Shown here: one piece after another, positions 1 to 10,994 of the stretch
How the letters are laid out: every line of letters starts with the position of its first letter
Numbering within the stretch: the first letter of the stretch is position 1
Source: Choristoneura fumiferana
Lineage: Eukaryota; Arthropoda; Insecta; Lepidoptera; Tortricidae
Direction of reading: 5' to 3'
Assembly (NCBI RefSeq): GCF_025370935.1
Contig: NC_133472.1
Location: 16,158,979 to 16,222,978, forward strand
DNA: 64,000 bases
Translations under genes and position numbers: made by a program
The notes under the pieces: generated by a model
Database searches by the model: none
Seen by the model: only the letters and a program-made list of their open reading frames with translations
What the model was told of the DNA's origin: nothing

Positions 1-151
1 TGAAAATAATTTTCTACCAGTAATGCCTCAGCACGAGCCAGCAGGAGTGATTGAAGCCCAATATATAGTATAATGTAGGTGAGGTAGACGACTATATAGG
101 TCCACGGCTGCTGGCTCGTGCCGACTTCATGCTGGTTGAAAATTATTTTCA
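1..151. repeat. Fold-back (MITE-like) element, possibly clipped at the window edge
   Basis: A perfect 14-bp terminal inverted repeat (tgaaaataattttc at 1-14, complement at 138-151) encloses a second perfect 14-bp inverted repeat (gcacgagccagcag at 31-44, complement at 108-121). The whole element can fold into one hairpin. There is no coding capacity. The left flank is outside the window, so a target-site duplication cannot be judged. Confidence 0.75.
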
Positions 152-2901
152 TGGTTTTTTGTAGTCGGTAAAAAAATGTAGTAATATTTTAATACTCCTT
201 GTCCTACCTGAGTAACGTAATGTTTGAAATTAAATCAAATCAATGTCAAATACAATGTGAACCCTTTATGTTTTCTACTACGCCAACGATATAAAATATA
301 GGCAGATACAGAATAAATTAAAAAACTTAATAGCAATTAACTTCCTGTCATGGTGGCTTAGTTAATTTTATTCTATAACAGGTAAGTAAAATCAACTTAA
401 TATGGGAGGTTGGGAGGGTGTCCTTCCATGGGAGAGTGACCGCTTTGCCAACTACGCTCCATCACACTCCACCTGTGCTATTTTGGGGGAAACTCTCCGA
501 GTTTTATTCGCTTCGTGATTTAATTAAGGAAGTATGGATACTTCCAAATAATAAAGAGCGCAAGATATTGTTTGCAATGAAATGTTTTCTTTATTTAGGG
601 TTCAACGGAAAGGAAAGTTGCATAACACGTGATTGTTTTAAATTTTATTTCAGGGTAAGGTTTAAATTGTGCTGAAATGCGTCTCAATCTTTTCTGAGCA
701 ATGATTGTACCTGGAAAATGGACGTATTATCAACAGGCTCTTAGGATTTTTTTCTAATGTATTTAAGTACCTACTTAGTTGAAGGCGCAATGAAACGGAC
801 GCGTTATGAAACGGATAACTATAAATATCTTAAAAAATTATGACCAAAATATTAATGTCTTTTGGTTCTGGGCAACACTAATGACCTATTTATCTCTGAA
901 TTCTTTCAGGGCAGTTAACGAGTTCCTAAGTTTTTAAGTGCAGTATGTAATAATAATACTTCAAAGGTAAATGTCCATTTTATGGCGTATCCCCCCTAAT
1001 TTGTTTATAATTTTTCTCTTGCAAGTTTTTTTCTATCGAATAAGGACCACTGCATTTCGAATTTGAAAGCATTTCAAAACAAAGAAATAAATACAAATGG
1101 AGTGTTTGCCCTCTGTGGGTTGCCCTCGGCGCGGGCGCACAAAGGGCTGTGATTACAAGGGCCACAGCGGGGCACGGCGGGCGCGGTGCAGGTCAACGAC
1201 CCCTCGCCGGGGTGGCCGCCCCCTGCGTCCGCGCACGCTTGGTGGCTTGGGCGACCGTCTGTAACGTCCCTACATACCCTCACGTTCGAAAAAAGTGCTA
1301 AAGTGCTCTGCCCTGTGAATGCATCGTGCTTTCCCCGTTTTCTTGCCAATTAATAGATCCCAGCTACATTACAACTACAAGTTCTTATGCATCATCAAAA
1401 GTTCGTTAACACTTATCTTATTATTTACATCTATAGTTAACTATAGATTAACAAAAAACCGACCAAGTTCATGTCGGGTCACGCACAATAGGTATAGGGC
1501 CTAGGTAGTAAAATGCGGATGCACCATAATATTAATTAATATTCAATACTTGTATCCAATTTTGATCGATTATTATTCATTAAGTTGTAAAGCCTACTAG
1601 GCTTTGATAGTTATCTTTTTAAATTCATTATATTTATACTACCATCATGATCAGATTTTTTTTAACCAAAAGTTAAGGTTGTGGAGAGAATAGGACCATC
1701 AAGTACTTTGAAACATAAATTTATGTGCTCTTCGCAAAACTTCATTGTTAATGACAATTTTATTTTACGATGCCAACCTCATCTCAACCTCAGGGTTTAG
1801 ACAAAAAAATCATCCCCTCTTGTTATGAAGGGGAGTTACCTGTTTATAAAAAAAAAACAATTTTATAATTATAAGGGTTTCGTGGATGACTACGGTACCT
1901 ACTCTAAAAAAGATGTAAAAGGGAATGCCCATCCTTGCGCACTGATTCACAGACATCGGTGGCAGCGACCCCCACCTGTTGCATGCCCCCTACGCCGGAA
2001 GTCGGGAATTTGCATTACAATCAAATTTAGAACCCTCGTCGCGCGTAGCTTCCGGCTTGCCCTGAATGAACTGAGTTGATGGAGCAACATAACGCCATAA
2101 GCGCTATAATGTAAGTTTTCTTACCGTATATGTTGACAATTATGAACATTTAAAATAAACCATTTGTACCTTCTTCTGCGGCTGCTTCAGAAAATGTTAC
2201 GGTTGGAAACCTCCCTTTTTCTACATATATATTAAATTTCGAGATACTAGCCCACAATCATCAGTAATGTGAATGAGCGATTGTGGAGCTAAAAATTATC
2301 CATCTCCAACCCCTTATTGCCTTGATAATAGAGTCGTGTCAATGTCCGTAATCGTTCATCCACTTCTGCTGGTGACTGCCCCTAGTAATGTAGCCAACAG
2401 TTTGCAGCAGGTAGCTGATATGTTATCGTTTATACAAACAAATGGACCACAAGAAACCCCCTTCTTTGCAACCCCATATCAAGGTAGTTTTCTAATAAAA
2501 TTTATTGAACATTTATTTATTTAAATCTAAACTTGCTAATTAACCCTTTTTGAAAACTCGTGGAATAATACTTAGAAATAATAGTTTACGCACTCGTAAT
2601 ATATGTAAATACAACGAAAATGTGGCCATAGGTAACCTAAATCCAGTACACGAAACTGCTGCATTTCACAGCTGACTCATTTATGGCTTCCAAAACACGA
2701 CAACAATGTAACAAATTACGATAACAGGTCGTATCAATATATGTATTTCAGAGTACGATACGATTTTTTAGAATATGTTTCAGAATTTTATTCCCGGCGT
2801 GCTGAAACGACAATTGGACCAATCAAAAGTAATCGTCTGCTGCATGTGAAATTATACTGACCAATGAGAATGCGTCATTTATGATTTTTATAAGGTATTT
2901 T
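152..2901. other. Non-coding stretch with one GC-rich island
   Basis: No credible gene is seen. Short open frames here lack recognisable domains and are interrupted by low-complexity AT sequence. The only structure is a GC- and CpG-rich island at about 1095-1260 in otherwise AT-rich DNA. It has no convincing ORF and may be a regulatory element or a distant non-coding exon. Confidence 0.5.
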
Positions 2902-3094
2902 TAGGGTTCCGCAGTCATCTAGGAACCCTTATAGTTTCATCATGTCTGGCCGTCTGTCTGTCTGTCCGCGGCTAAGCTCAGAGACCGTTAGTACTAGAAA
3001 GCTGTAATTTGGCATGAATATATACATATCAGACAATATCAGTCACGCCGACAAAGCGGTAAAATAAAAAAAAGCTAAAACAATTTTTTTTAGG
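2902..3094 (+). repeat. Dispersed lepidopteran repeat, 'agggttccg' family
   Basis: Begins with agggttccg and continues through the characteristic phrases aacccttatagttt, gtctgtctgtctgtc and gaaagctgtaattt. The same phrases recur in the opposite orientation near 32.40-32.56 kb and 55.27-55.50 kb. I recognise this as a very common interspersed repeat of moth genomes but cannot assign its class. Confidence 0.7.
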
Positions 3095-3233
3095 GTACAG
3101 TCAAGTGTAAAAATATGAACTTATTCAAAGTTTCAAAAATAAGTACCACAGGCTCTTATTCCGACGCAATAAGGCCGTAGTAACATATTTTTGAGTAGTT
3201 CGAATAGATACTTATTTTTGCACTTGACTGTAC
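3095..3233. repeat. Fold-back MITE
   Basis: A 13-bp perfect terminal inverted repeat (gtacagtcaagtg at 3095-3107, complement ending at 3233) with further partial complementarity inwards (taaaaata / tatttttg). It is about 139 bp with no coding capacity. It sits directly against the preceding dispersed repeat. Confidence 0.75.
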
Positions 3234-3519
3234 CTCTCATAGACGTAAAGTGTGGGTGATCTAGACACGCGGTAGCGTGTCAAGCCAAGTTCAAGCTAAC
3301 ATAAGTGGTGAGCAGCACCGTGTAATTTTACCCGAACCATTTGGAGCCACTTTTGACCCCCTCATAATTCAAAAACTATTTCACATAAACATGTCAAATT
3401 TGGTTCATTTATTGAGACTTGTGATCTACATAATAATATTACTCCAAATTTCATAAACAATTTTTAAATTCAATTATTTCTGTACAAAAACTAATGATAT
3501 CCCATCAAAACTGGTGCCC

Positions 3520-3870
3520 CTAATATCGCATAACAGATTTGGCATAACATAATTGTGCATAACAGCGAACTTGCATAATTATAAAAAAACAACACTTATT
3601 CAGCATAATAATGAATCCGCATACGTAATTGACATATGCATAACATTTTTAACTTAACTTAAACTGTTATAAAATGAATACGCATAATGTCATCAAGCGA
3701 CTAAAATTAGCTTATTCAGGGCAATACCGACTCGGTTAGATTAGGTTCGGAAGGCTAATAGCAAATTAATGTTATGCGATTATGCGAATTAATGTTATGC
3801 GAATTAATAATTATGCGAAATAACGTTATGCGAATTTCAAATAGGACAATTAATTTATGCGAATTAATAT
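3520..3870. repeat. Word-repeat element: GCATAA words that switch orientation midway
   Basis: The left half repeats gcataac/gcataat words (3525-3690). The right half carries the reverse complement ttatgcgaatt (3765-3865). The words are spaced irregularly by roughly 10-30 bases. The element is neither a simple tandem repeat nor a clean hairpin. A short related piece (gcataatg) is visible near 15375-15410. No ORF. Confidence 0.6.
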
Positions 3871-4115
3871 AGATCCCATTAAAACATAAATGTGAAATGA
3901 GAGCCAAGTTCAATATTATGATATATGCCTTGATTGTTGAATTTAACTACAAAAGAAGTGAGATCTAAATGGGTGCCAAGTACCAAATTGTATGGTCAGT
4001 CCTGAAATTTATTTATACCTAACAATAGAAAATATTTTATAAGAACGTAAAATATCATTTCTTCTTATAGCTTAAGATAATATATTGAAGCCTAAGGTCG
4101 GATTTGGCTAGTATT
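3871..4115. repeat. Dispersed repeat, second copy inverted at 36.15-36.36 kb
   Basis: The stretch reading cataaatgtgaaatgagagc, then agaagtgagatctaaatg, then ttgaagcctaagg reappears as its reverse complement at about 36150-36357 with scattered substitutions. Unclassified interspersed repeat. Confidence 0.65.
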
Positions 4116-4315
4116 CATATAGCCAGGCCCACGACGTTTTTAATATTTAAATATGTGGCTTAGTGTACTGGCCACTAAGAATGGACTCATTTAAAAAAAA
4201 TCACAAAAGAAAACTAAAATCGGCGGGAGTTTGTTTTGTGATAAATATTCTACGAATAAATATTATTTGTTCGTAGAAAAATATTTTTTATTTTCTCTTA
4301 GTCCCGGCCAAAAGT

Positions 4316-4388
4316 GCAATAGATGAACTCGTATTATCGAAGGCCTCCTCTTCGGGTCGGCCTTCAAACTAACTCGTTCATCTATTGC
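4316..4388. repeat. Nested hairpin
   Basis: The outer stem gcaatagatgaac (4316-4328) pairs with gttcatctattgc (4376-4388), and the inner stem gaaggcc pairs with ggccttc. Just upstream, 4245-4284 forms another near-palindrome around ttctacgaa / ttcgtagaa. Fold-back element remnant. Confidence 0.6.
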
Positions 4389-4724
4389 TTACTTTCCAGC
4401 CTCTAGAACAATGTACTATAGATTCTGTATGCTCCTTTAAAAATACATTTTATGCCGGGAAATAAAAACTTGTGGGGTACTTTCCAGTTGGCCTATAATC
4501 TTGAAATTTGGTAGCTCTTACAACACAACTAAAAAAAAGTATAAAAATCTTACATTTTATGCCTGTCTGTCTAGTCAGTAAATGACTGCATACATTTTGC
4601 TTGGGAGAGGGGCTCGGCTAATACATACTAGATATTCATACTTGTACAGTACGAAACCCTCGAAGTCCGGACGGCTCTGTATTTCGCCATGCTCCTCAGA
4701 TATCAAAAAGTCTCTGACTAATGT

Positions 4725-4892
4725 ATTATTGGCTTAAGATATTAATCTTAAGCCAATAAGGTACAGTCAGCAACAAAGATACGAATACAGGCAGTGCCAA
4801 AAATATGTATACAGGACAGGACTTTATTGCCTGAACATGAAGGTCGTGTAAGTACCTGTACATTTTTTGGCCCTTATTCATATCTTTGTTGT
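4725..4892. repeat. Perfect palindrome followed by a fold-back element
   Basis: A palindrome centred on gatattaatc with arms attggcttaagat / atcttaagccaat (about 4727-4758). It is followed at about 4762-4892 by an imperfect inverted repeat whose ends read cagcaacaaagatacgaata and its complement near tattcatatctttgttgta. Confidence 0.6.
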
Positions 4893-5463
4893 ACCTACTT
4901 ATTTAGAAAACTGTTATTTACTCAGTGAGGAAATCACGCCGAAAAAATGTTAAAATCTAGAAAAAGAAGTGTTTAGAATGTAGGTCTACATCATGTTTTT
5001 TTGTCTCACCAATTTCATAGTAACTATTATCGTCGTTTACTAATGTTGCCGGTGTGTGAAAATAAACTAATGTGGTCTATAGATCATCTACTTACATAGG
5101 TATATGGTTCTAAAATTACCAAGTTAAAACCTATTACTAAACTATCAATCATTTCGAAACTTACAAATAACAAAGAAGAACTTCTGTTCAGTTCAGCGCC
5201 GTCACACGCGGATCCAGCCCTCAAAAAAGGTTGTGGTCACAGCCACCCGAAAATCGGTCAAGTACGAGTCGGAGCATAAACTCGCCCACGAACAATCATG
5301 ATCACGTCATGACTCATGACTCATGCATGAACGGCTTTTGAATTTGATTATATTTCCCTTTTTCCGCGTATATCAAGACATTGGCCATACAAGCATCTCG
5401 ATAGACAGTGAAAGTGTGTCGTCACAAGTCAAGTAGGGTTGTGGCCATGCCCATTGTGCCCAT

Positions 5464-5720
5464 CAAAGTCAAAGTCAAAATCAAAATATCTTTATTCAGT
5501 TTAGGCTATAACAAGCACTATTGAACGTAAAAAAAAATCTACCACCGGTTCGGAAAAACCTCTGCTGAGAAGAATCCGGCAAGAAACTCAACGAGGTATA
5601 TATATTTTTTTTAAACAGATTTACAATATTATTAAATGATATGTATACATCCCAAGCCCTCTTGATCTGAGAGGAGGCCTGTGCCCAGCAGTGGGACGTA
5701 TATAGGCTGGGATGATGATG
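5464..5720. repeat. Two abutting retroposon-like repeats
   Basis: From 5464 a (caaagt)n lead runs into aaaatatctttattcagttt and ctaccaccggttcggaaaaa, a widespread moth repeat. From about 5650 the phrase ggaggcctgtgcccagcagt and a gatgatgat tail match the 3' end of the tRNA-derived SINE seen in full at 10.58 kb. Confidence 0.65.
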
Positions 5721-7299
5721 TATACATCACAAGTATTTAACACAACTTCATTTTTAACACAGTAGGTTCGCTATTTGAAGGGATCGCTAATGCGGATCGG
5801 AATTATTTCCAAATATCCCTGTCCATGATATAATCATTAACTTTATAACGGTGGATCCGCCCTTGAGCGCCATTATAAGGGCTCCGCGCTGAAAAAACTA
5901 ATATTTACCAGGATCACTTGCGTTAGCATCACTCCGACTCTAACAATTTACGCCGTGTCTACTGGACCGATTAAAGTTGGTACACACACATGGTGTAATT
6001 ACGTAATTATGAAATTCAAATATGGCCGTATAATGTAAATAGGTAGATGGATTTTGAATAAAATTTAAGATAAGGGTTGCATTCGAACTTCTCCTTGTGC
6101 TATTAGCTCCTTCGGAACCTTTAGTACGCGAGTCCAACTTGCCGTAGCGGCTGGGCAAGTTGGACTCAGGCTACTAGGCGGCTAGGGCCCAGCCGGTTAT
6201 TTCTCATTTTGAGCAGTATTTACTCTGTCATCCAAATCGTCTATCGTACCGTACGTATTGTAGCATACATAGGTAAGCCATTAGGACATAGGTATGACAC
6301 TAGGTCCTGCTTCCTCGTGGTTGAAGAACAACTGCTTTGGTGCAACTGCTGCTGAGGAAGGTACCTAACAAGTAGGTACATGTTTCGACGGCGCCGTAGA
6401 TGATCCTTTTTGTTGGTCCATGGAAAGTTTTCATTAGATTATTTTGAACTTAAGTTAATACCCATATACCCTTGAGATACCTGGTTTTATCTAACATGTA
6501 ATTTCTCCATAGTTCAACAGTTCCGGGTGGATGGATATTATAAATTAAAAAAACATGATTTCCTTTCGGTCGGAATACCTATTTGTCAATTAGCACTGGG
6601 TGTAAGCATGGTCGCACTATTAAAGCTATTGGTGGGTCGATTCGGAGAGTGAGTTTGCTAACGCAGCGCGCAGTGCGATATTTGTACAGCCGTGTCATAA
6701 TATTTAGATAAATGCCCGGCTCTTGGTGGGTTTCATAGCAATGCGAGTGGCGAATGGCGCCTACTTTGTACAAGTAGGTATCAGTGACTATGGTATAGTG
6801 TATTCTGAGGTAGCTTTGGAATTATAGACCAATTCCGATGAGAAGAAGAGGTGTGTTCCCACTAGTTTCATTGACAGTACTATAATAGAGTTCTATAATA
6901 GTACACATTCTATGTGAAGAATTACAAGTAAGTACCTACCTGCTGAAATTGATAAATAACCAATAAGTTATCCAACCTTGAATCAATTTGGTATTGACTA
7001 GTTAGTTTCTATTTTTTTTTACATCGCAATACATTTTATTGTACTGTTAATAAACTTGAAAACAAGATTACTTAGTCATACGTTGAACCGACAGCCTTTT
7101 CCTTTTTTTGAAGTCAAAACATGATATAACTTCAAAGTCGATTACTCCTGCAATCAAATTACTTATAGGAAAATGTTCTCACGTATTCATATGTATGAAT
7201 AAAGTATTAAGTAAGTTTAATCAACACAAAGTAGGATAATATCTTATTCATCAAACTAAGTATGAAACTATGAGAATACCTACATAGCGACACAAGTCA
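5721..7299. other. Non-coding stretch, nothing recognised
   Basis: AT-rich sequence without credible coding potential. Short open frames at 5940-6158 and 6579-6773 on the minus strand have no recognisable composition or motif. I see no RNA gene. Confidence 0.5.
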
Positions 7300-7565
7300 T
7301 AATTTCCTCGGCGGTCACATGACGAGAGCAGGCGAACAGCATCAATTTTCCCGCGTGGCGCGGAGCCGGCAGGGCGGGGGGCGGCGGCGCAGGGTCGCGC
7401 GGGGCGCGGCGGCTGAGGGCGCGCGCGCACCCGCCGGGGCCTCTCGGTCTCCGTCGCCCGCGCAGCCGCCAATTCGCCTGTAATAACACTCTGCCGACGA
7501 GGGCAACTCGGGGGGAAATTTCGTTGCCTCCGCCGGTTGAGGCCGCTGCTGCTGCTTCGTCTCTA
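7300..7565. promoter_or_regulatory. Isolated GC/CpG-rich island
   Basis: About 265 bases of very high GC and CpG content stand alone in AT-rich DNA. Overlapping arginine/proline-rich frames on the minus strand are what such composition produces by chance, so I do not call a gene. It could be an enhancer, a promoter or a non-coding first exon. On the minus strand there is an AG acceptor-like site (ttattacag) and a donor-like gtag|gtattc, but nothing links them to a transcript. Confidence 0.3.
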
Positions 7566-7953
7566 ATGCATCGACGAACTTGCTTTGTTACCTTACCTGA
7601 TTTTCTGATGTTGTATGTATATTTAATAATAAATAATATCCCTATTCATAAATATTAACCATTACTTATTATTTCTATGAGCCAAAAATAAACTCATGGC
7701 AGATAAACGTACTTAGGTATTATTTTAATTTTCAGTTAGATCTTGGTAAAATAATTGGAATCATTTGGAAAAGAAAAGAAACAAAACATAATTGACAAAC
7801 AAAGAGATACTTGTACAAAGGTGGACTTATCCCTTTAAGGGATCTCTACCAGTCAACCTTTGAGTAGATGAGAGGAGTAACCAGTTAGTGTCCGACAGAG
7901 TAAGTTTATGAGTCAAAAATAGTGGAAGCTACTATACAGTCATTTAAACAATA

Positions 7954-8827
7954 GGTATAATTAGGGAGTGCAATCTTGCAGCAAAATCCTGAATCTCGGT
8001 ATTTGCAAGATTTCAGAGGTCTAATCTCGCAAGATCTCGGTATTTTGCGATATTATTTTTAATTATTATAAGTCATAATCATTATCATCATCTCAGCGTA
8101 GCACGTCCACTATTGGACATAGGCCTCCCCCATAGACCTCCAGTCGCTTCGGTTGGCAGCGGCCTGCATCCACCGTGATGGTGGACGTCCTACGCTGCGC
8201 TTACCAATCCGCGGTCTCCACTCGAGAACTTTTCGGTCCCAACGGCCATCTGTTCTCTGTTCTCCGTATAAGTACCTATTCTATTGAAACTTCGTAGTTA
8301 TTGTTCTAGGGACGAAACAATGCAATAATATACCTACCTACATATACAAAAATGCAGAATCATTTATAAAAAAAACTGGCTTATTCTGAAGAAAAAAAAA
8401 CTTTTAGAAAAAATCTAGTGTCGTTTGCCGCTGCTGGGTAAGCGTGGAGTAGAGACTAGAGACGCTTGTTGGCACCACTGATGATAAGCATTGACAGAAC
8501 AGATTGATTTCTTGTCTAACAAGTTTATCAAATAATGGACCAGTTACATGTGAAGGGTGCTCTTGAGGGTGGGCTTTCTAAATCATTTGTCAAATTTTTC
8601 ATTAAGAGATAAAGGTATTTTTGAGGCTATTGTAGATAGAGGCATGTTATCATCATCATCGTCTGCTGGATCTACTGTTAAAATGAGTAAAAATGTATTG
8701 CTGTGCAATCTTGCAATATTGCGAGATCACGCATGATTTTGGGTGCAAGATTAATCTTGCAAAATTGGTTCAAGATCTCGGCAGTTCGATATCTCGGAAT
8801 ACCGAGATTGCACTCCCTAGGCATAAT
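7954..8827 (-). mobile_element. Non-autonomous hAT-type DNA transposon
   Basis: The element spans 7962-8819. Its ends are 15-bp perfect terminal inverted repeats (tagggagtgcaatct), and it is flanked by an 8-bp target duplication with one mismatch (ggtataat at 7954-7961, ggcataat at 8820-8827). An 8-bp duplication and TAGGG ends are typical of the hAT superfamily. Subterminal ATCTCGGTATT-like words repeat at both ends. On the minus strand near 8400-8545 a broken frame resembles the C-terminal region of a hAT transposase (EIN...VVPTSV), so it is probably a decayed internal-deletion derivative. An unrelated repeat is nested at 8085-8270. Confidence 0.75.
8085..8270. repeat. Nested dispersed repeat inside the hAT element
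   Basis: The phrases cgtagcacgtccactattgg, acataggcctcccccatag and tgcgcttaccaatccgcggt are a very common moth interspersed repeat, probably the 3' end of a non-LTR element or a SINE. It interrupts the hAT element, so it inserted later. Confidence 0.65.
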
Positions 8828-9239
8828 ACATAAACTACAATATAAATAAATCAATAAACTACTATATATGACTACTATATATGTGGTATGATCTGCTACT
8901 TATTTGTTGTATAGTACCTACTATTGACATTGCATCCGCACGGGCACGTTCAGTACATGACATTGCCATTTTCTATTATTATTGTTAATTTTATTATTGA
9001 GTACATATTCTAAATCTTATATATTTTTATTTTTCTTCAATTTAAATGATTCAATGACATATAATGAGCGTATTAGCGTATCTGCCGAATATTGTGCGCC
9101 ATACACTGGCTGATTGTGACGAACTTCAATGTAATTGTTACCATTTATGTAATCACTCACTTTCTGACAATAAATGATTGATTGATTGATATATATGTAT
9201 ATAATCACTATGGTACATACATTCGAATATAAAACAAAG

Positions 9240-10990
9240 GAATTGTCCTCAATTATTTAAGGAGAAGGTATAAGCAACATCCTTCTCAAGTCCTCCTTGA
9301 AAGATCCTACGGTGGGAGATTGCCTGATGGAGGTCGGTAACATTCCACAGCCGGGCAGATTGTACTATAAAAGGCTTAGAGTATGTTTTGGGTGAGGTAG
9401 AAGGACAGGCTAAAAGGAGATTGGTACTCGATCGTAACCGATACTGACTGCCAGCAGCCAAGTAGCTGAAACGCTCGGAAAGGTAAATGGAAGCAGAAGG
9501 ATTAAAGAGAGTGTTAAAAAGTAATGACAGGATGAACGTGGATGTTCCTACGATCCTTTATAGGCAACCACTTCAGCGGTATCCTGAAATTAGACACGTG
9601 ATCGTACTTTCGTAGTCCAAAATGTATCGAATACATACATTCTGAAGGCGGTCAAGCTTGTCAAGCAGCCCGTCACTCAGATCCAGATAGCCAATATCAC
9701 CATAGTCAAGCAACGGAAGCAAAAGAGACTGAGCCCGAGTAATTTTCGTTTGGAGAGGTAGAAAATTCTGCAAGCGGCAAAAAGTTTACGACTGACATCA
9801 GTCACTTGGGCCGATCAAGAAAGCGTTGGTCCAATATGATCTCCAGTTTTCTGACGGTGGACGAAAAAGGAATAAATGTAACATCAAAATACAAGTTTCG
9901 AACCACCATCCGAGAGATAAAGTGTGGACTGCCAATAACTATTGCCTGAGTTTTCCTTGCGTTTACTTTGAGACCGAAACTCGCAGCCCAGTCACGAATG
10001 GTATTAAGGTCTGTGTTAATTTGGTCAATTAGCAAAGGAAAATCGTCAAGACTAGCGGCATCATAAATTTGTAGATCGTCCGCATACAGGTGGTAAGAAG
10101 AGTGCAAAGAAGAGGTGTTGCCGTTAATGTAAATAGAGAAAAGGAAAGGAGAGAGTACTCGTACACCCCCTTGACTTGAGAACACCAGCAGTAACATCGC
10201 ACCAGCTTGAAAAAGCGTCTTCAACCTTGACTCGCTGTTGTCTCCCACAGAGGTAAGAACGTAACCAGGATAACGCAGTTGAAGAAATATTTAGAGAATT
10301 AAGGATACCAAGAAGTATATCGAAGTCAACGGTATTAAATGCACTACTGAAATCAAGTAGAACTAGGACTGTTAGCTTTTTGTTCTCAATATTCAGACAA
10401 ATATCATCAGTAACTTTGACGAGGGCTGTGACTGTGCTATGCCCAGTACGGAAACCTAATTGGAAAGGATTAAGGAGATTATGTGCATTGAGATGTGAGG
10501 AGAGACGTCGATTTACAAGATGTTCGACTATTTTTGATTAAACTGGGAGAATTTATATAGGTCGATGTTCAGAGAGCTGTGGTGGCCTAGTGGTTTGACC
10601 TATCGCCTCTCAAGCAGAGAGTCGTGGGTTCAAGCACTTGCTCGCATCTCTGAGTTTTTCGACATTGATGTGCGGAATTACATTTGCAATTTACCACGAG
10701 CTTCGCGGTGAAGGAAAACATCGTGAGGAAACCTGTACAAACCTGCGAAGCAATTCAATGGTGCGTGGGAACTATGGCCCAAGCCCTCTTGTTCTGAGAG
10801 GAGGCCTGCGCCCAGCAGTGGATCGGGCTGGGATGGATGGATGGATGAATGGATGTTCAGAGAATGAGATAGGATTGGACGTTTTGGGAAGAGGAATTAC
10901 GTGTGCACGTTTCCACAACGAATGGAATAACCCGAGGAAAAAGAAAAATAAATAATATGGGATAGATTTGGAAGAATAATTTCGGCCCCG
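9240..10990 (-). pseudogene. Decayed non-LTR retrotransposon (Jockey/CR1-type) reverse transcriptase
   Basis: Reading the minus strand from about 10990 down to 9249, fragments of a LINE reverse transcriptase appear in order but in shifting frames. They are a VIPLPK-like stretch (about 10900), QLGFRTGHSTVTAL (about 10470), the first catalytic motif LLDFSSAFNTVD (about 10350), LSWLRSYLCGRQQRVKV, the LSPFLFSIYIN motif (about 10150), and the catalytic YADDLQIY (about 10080). C-terminal pieces (LLPLLDYGDIGYLD and LWNVTDLHQA) follow near 9700 and 9350. Frameshifts and stops show it is dead, and the 5' part is missing. A SINE interrupts it at 10575-10851. The motif order is that of Jockey-superfamily elements. 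The exact clade is not certain. Confidence 0.85.
10564..10862 (+). mobile_element. Full-length tRNA-derived SINE with target-site duplication
   Basis: The SINE body spans about 10575-10851. Its head contains a pol III A-box (tggcctagtgg, from 10583) and a B-box-like gggttcaag (from 10626). The body has ccacgagcttcgcggtgaag, aacatcgtgaggaaacctg and ggcctgcgcccagcagtgg, and it ends in a (ggat)n tail. It is flanked by an 11-bp perfect duplication, gatgttcagag, at 10564-10574 and 10852-10862. The LINE reading frame resumes on the far side, so this SINE landed inside an existing LINE. The open frame across it is not a gene. Confidence 0.88.
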
Positions 10991-10994
10991 AGTA

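Noticed and set aside
418..675. 85-residue open frame with GTG start
   Set aside because: No domain, no splice or promoter context. Composition matches the surrounding AT-rich DNA.
1074..1349. Overlapping minus-strand frames across a GC-rich island
   Set aside because: Gly/Arg/Ala/Pro-rich frames arise automatically in GC-rich DNA. Several frames are open at once and none shows a motif.
7251..7489. Two overlapping Arg/Pro-rich minus-strand frames
   Set aside because: Low-complexity by-product of a CpG island. No conserved motif and no convincing start context.
10638..10955. 105-residue open frame
   Set aside because: Lies across the body and tail of a tRNA-derived SINE and into the LINE. 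Not a gene.
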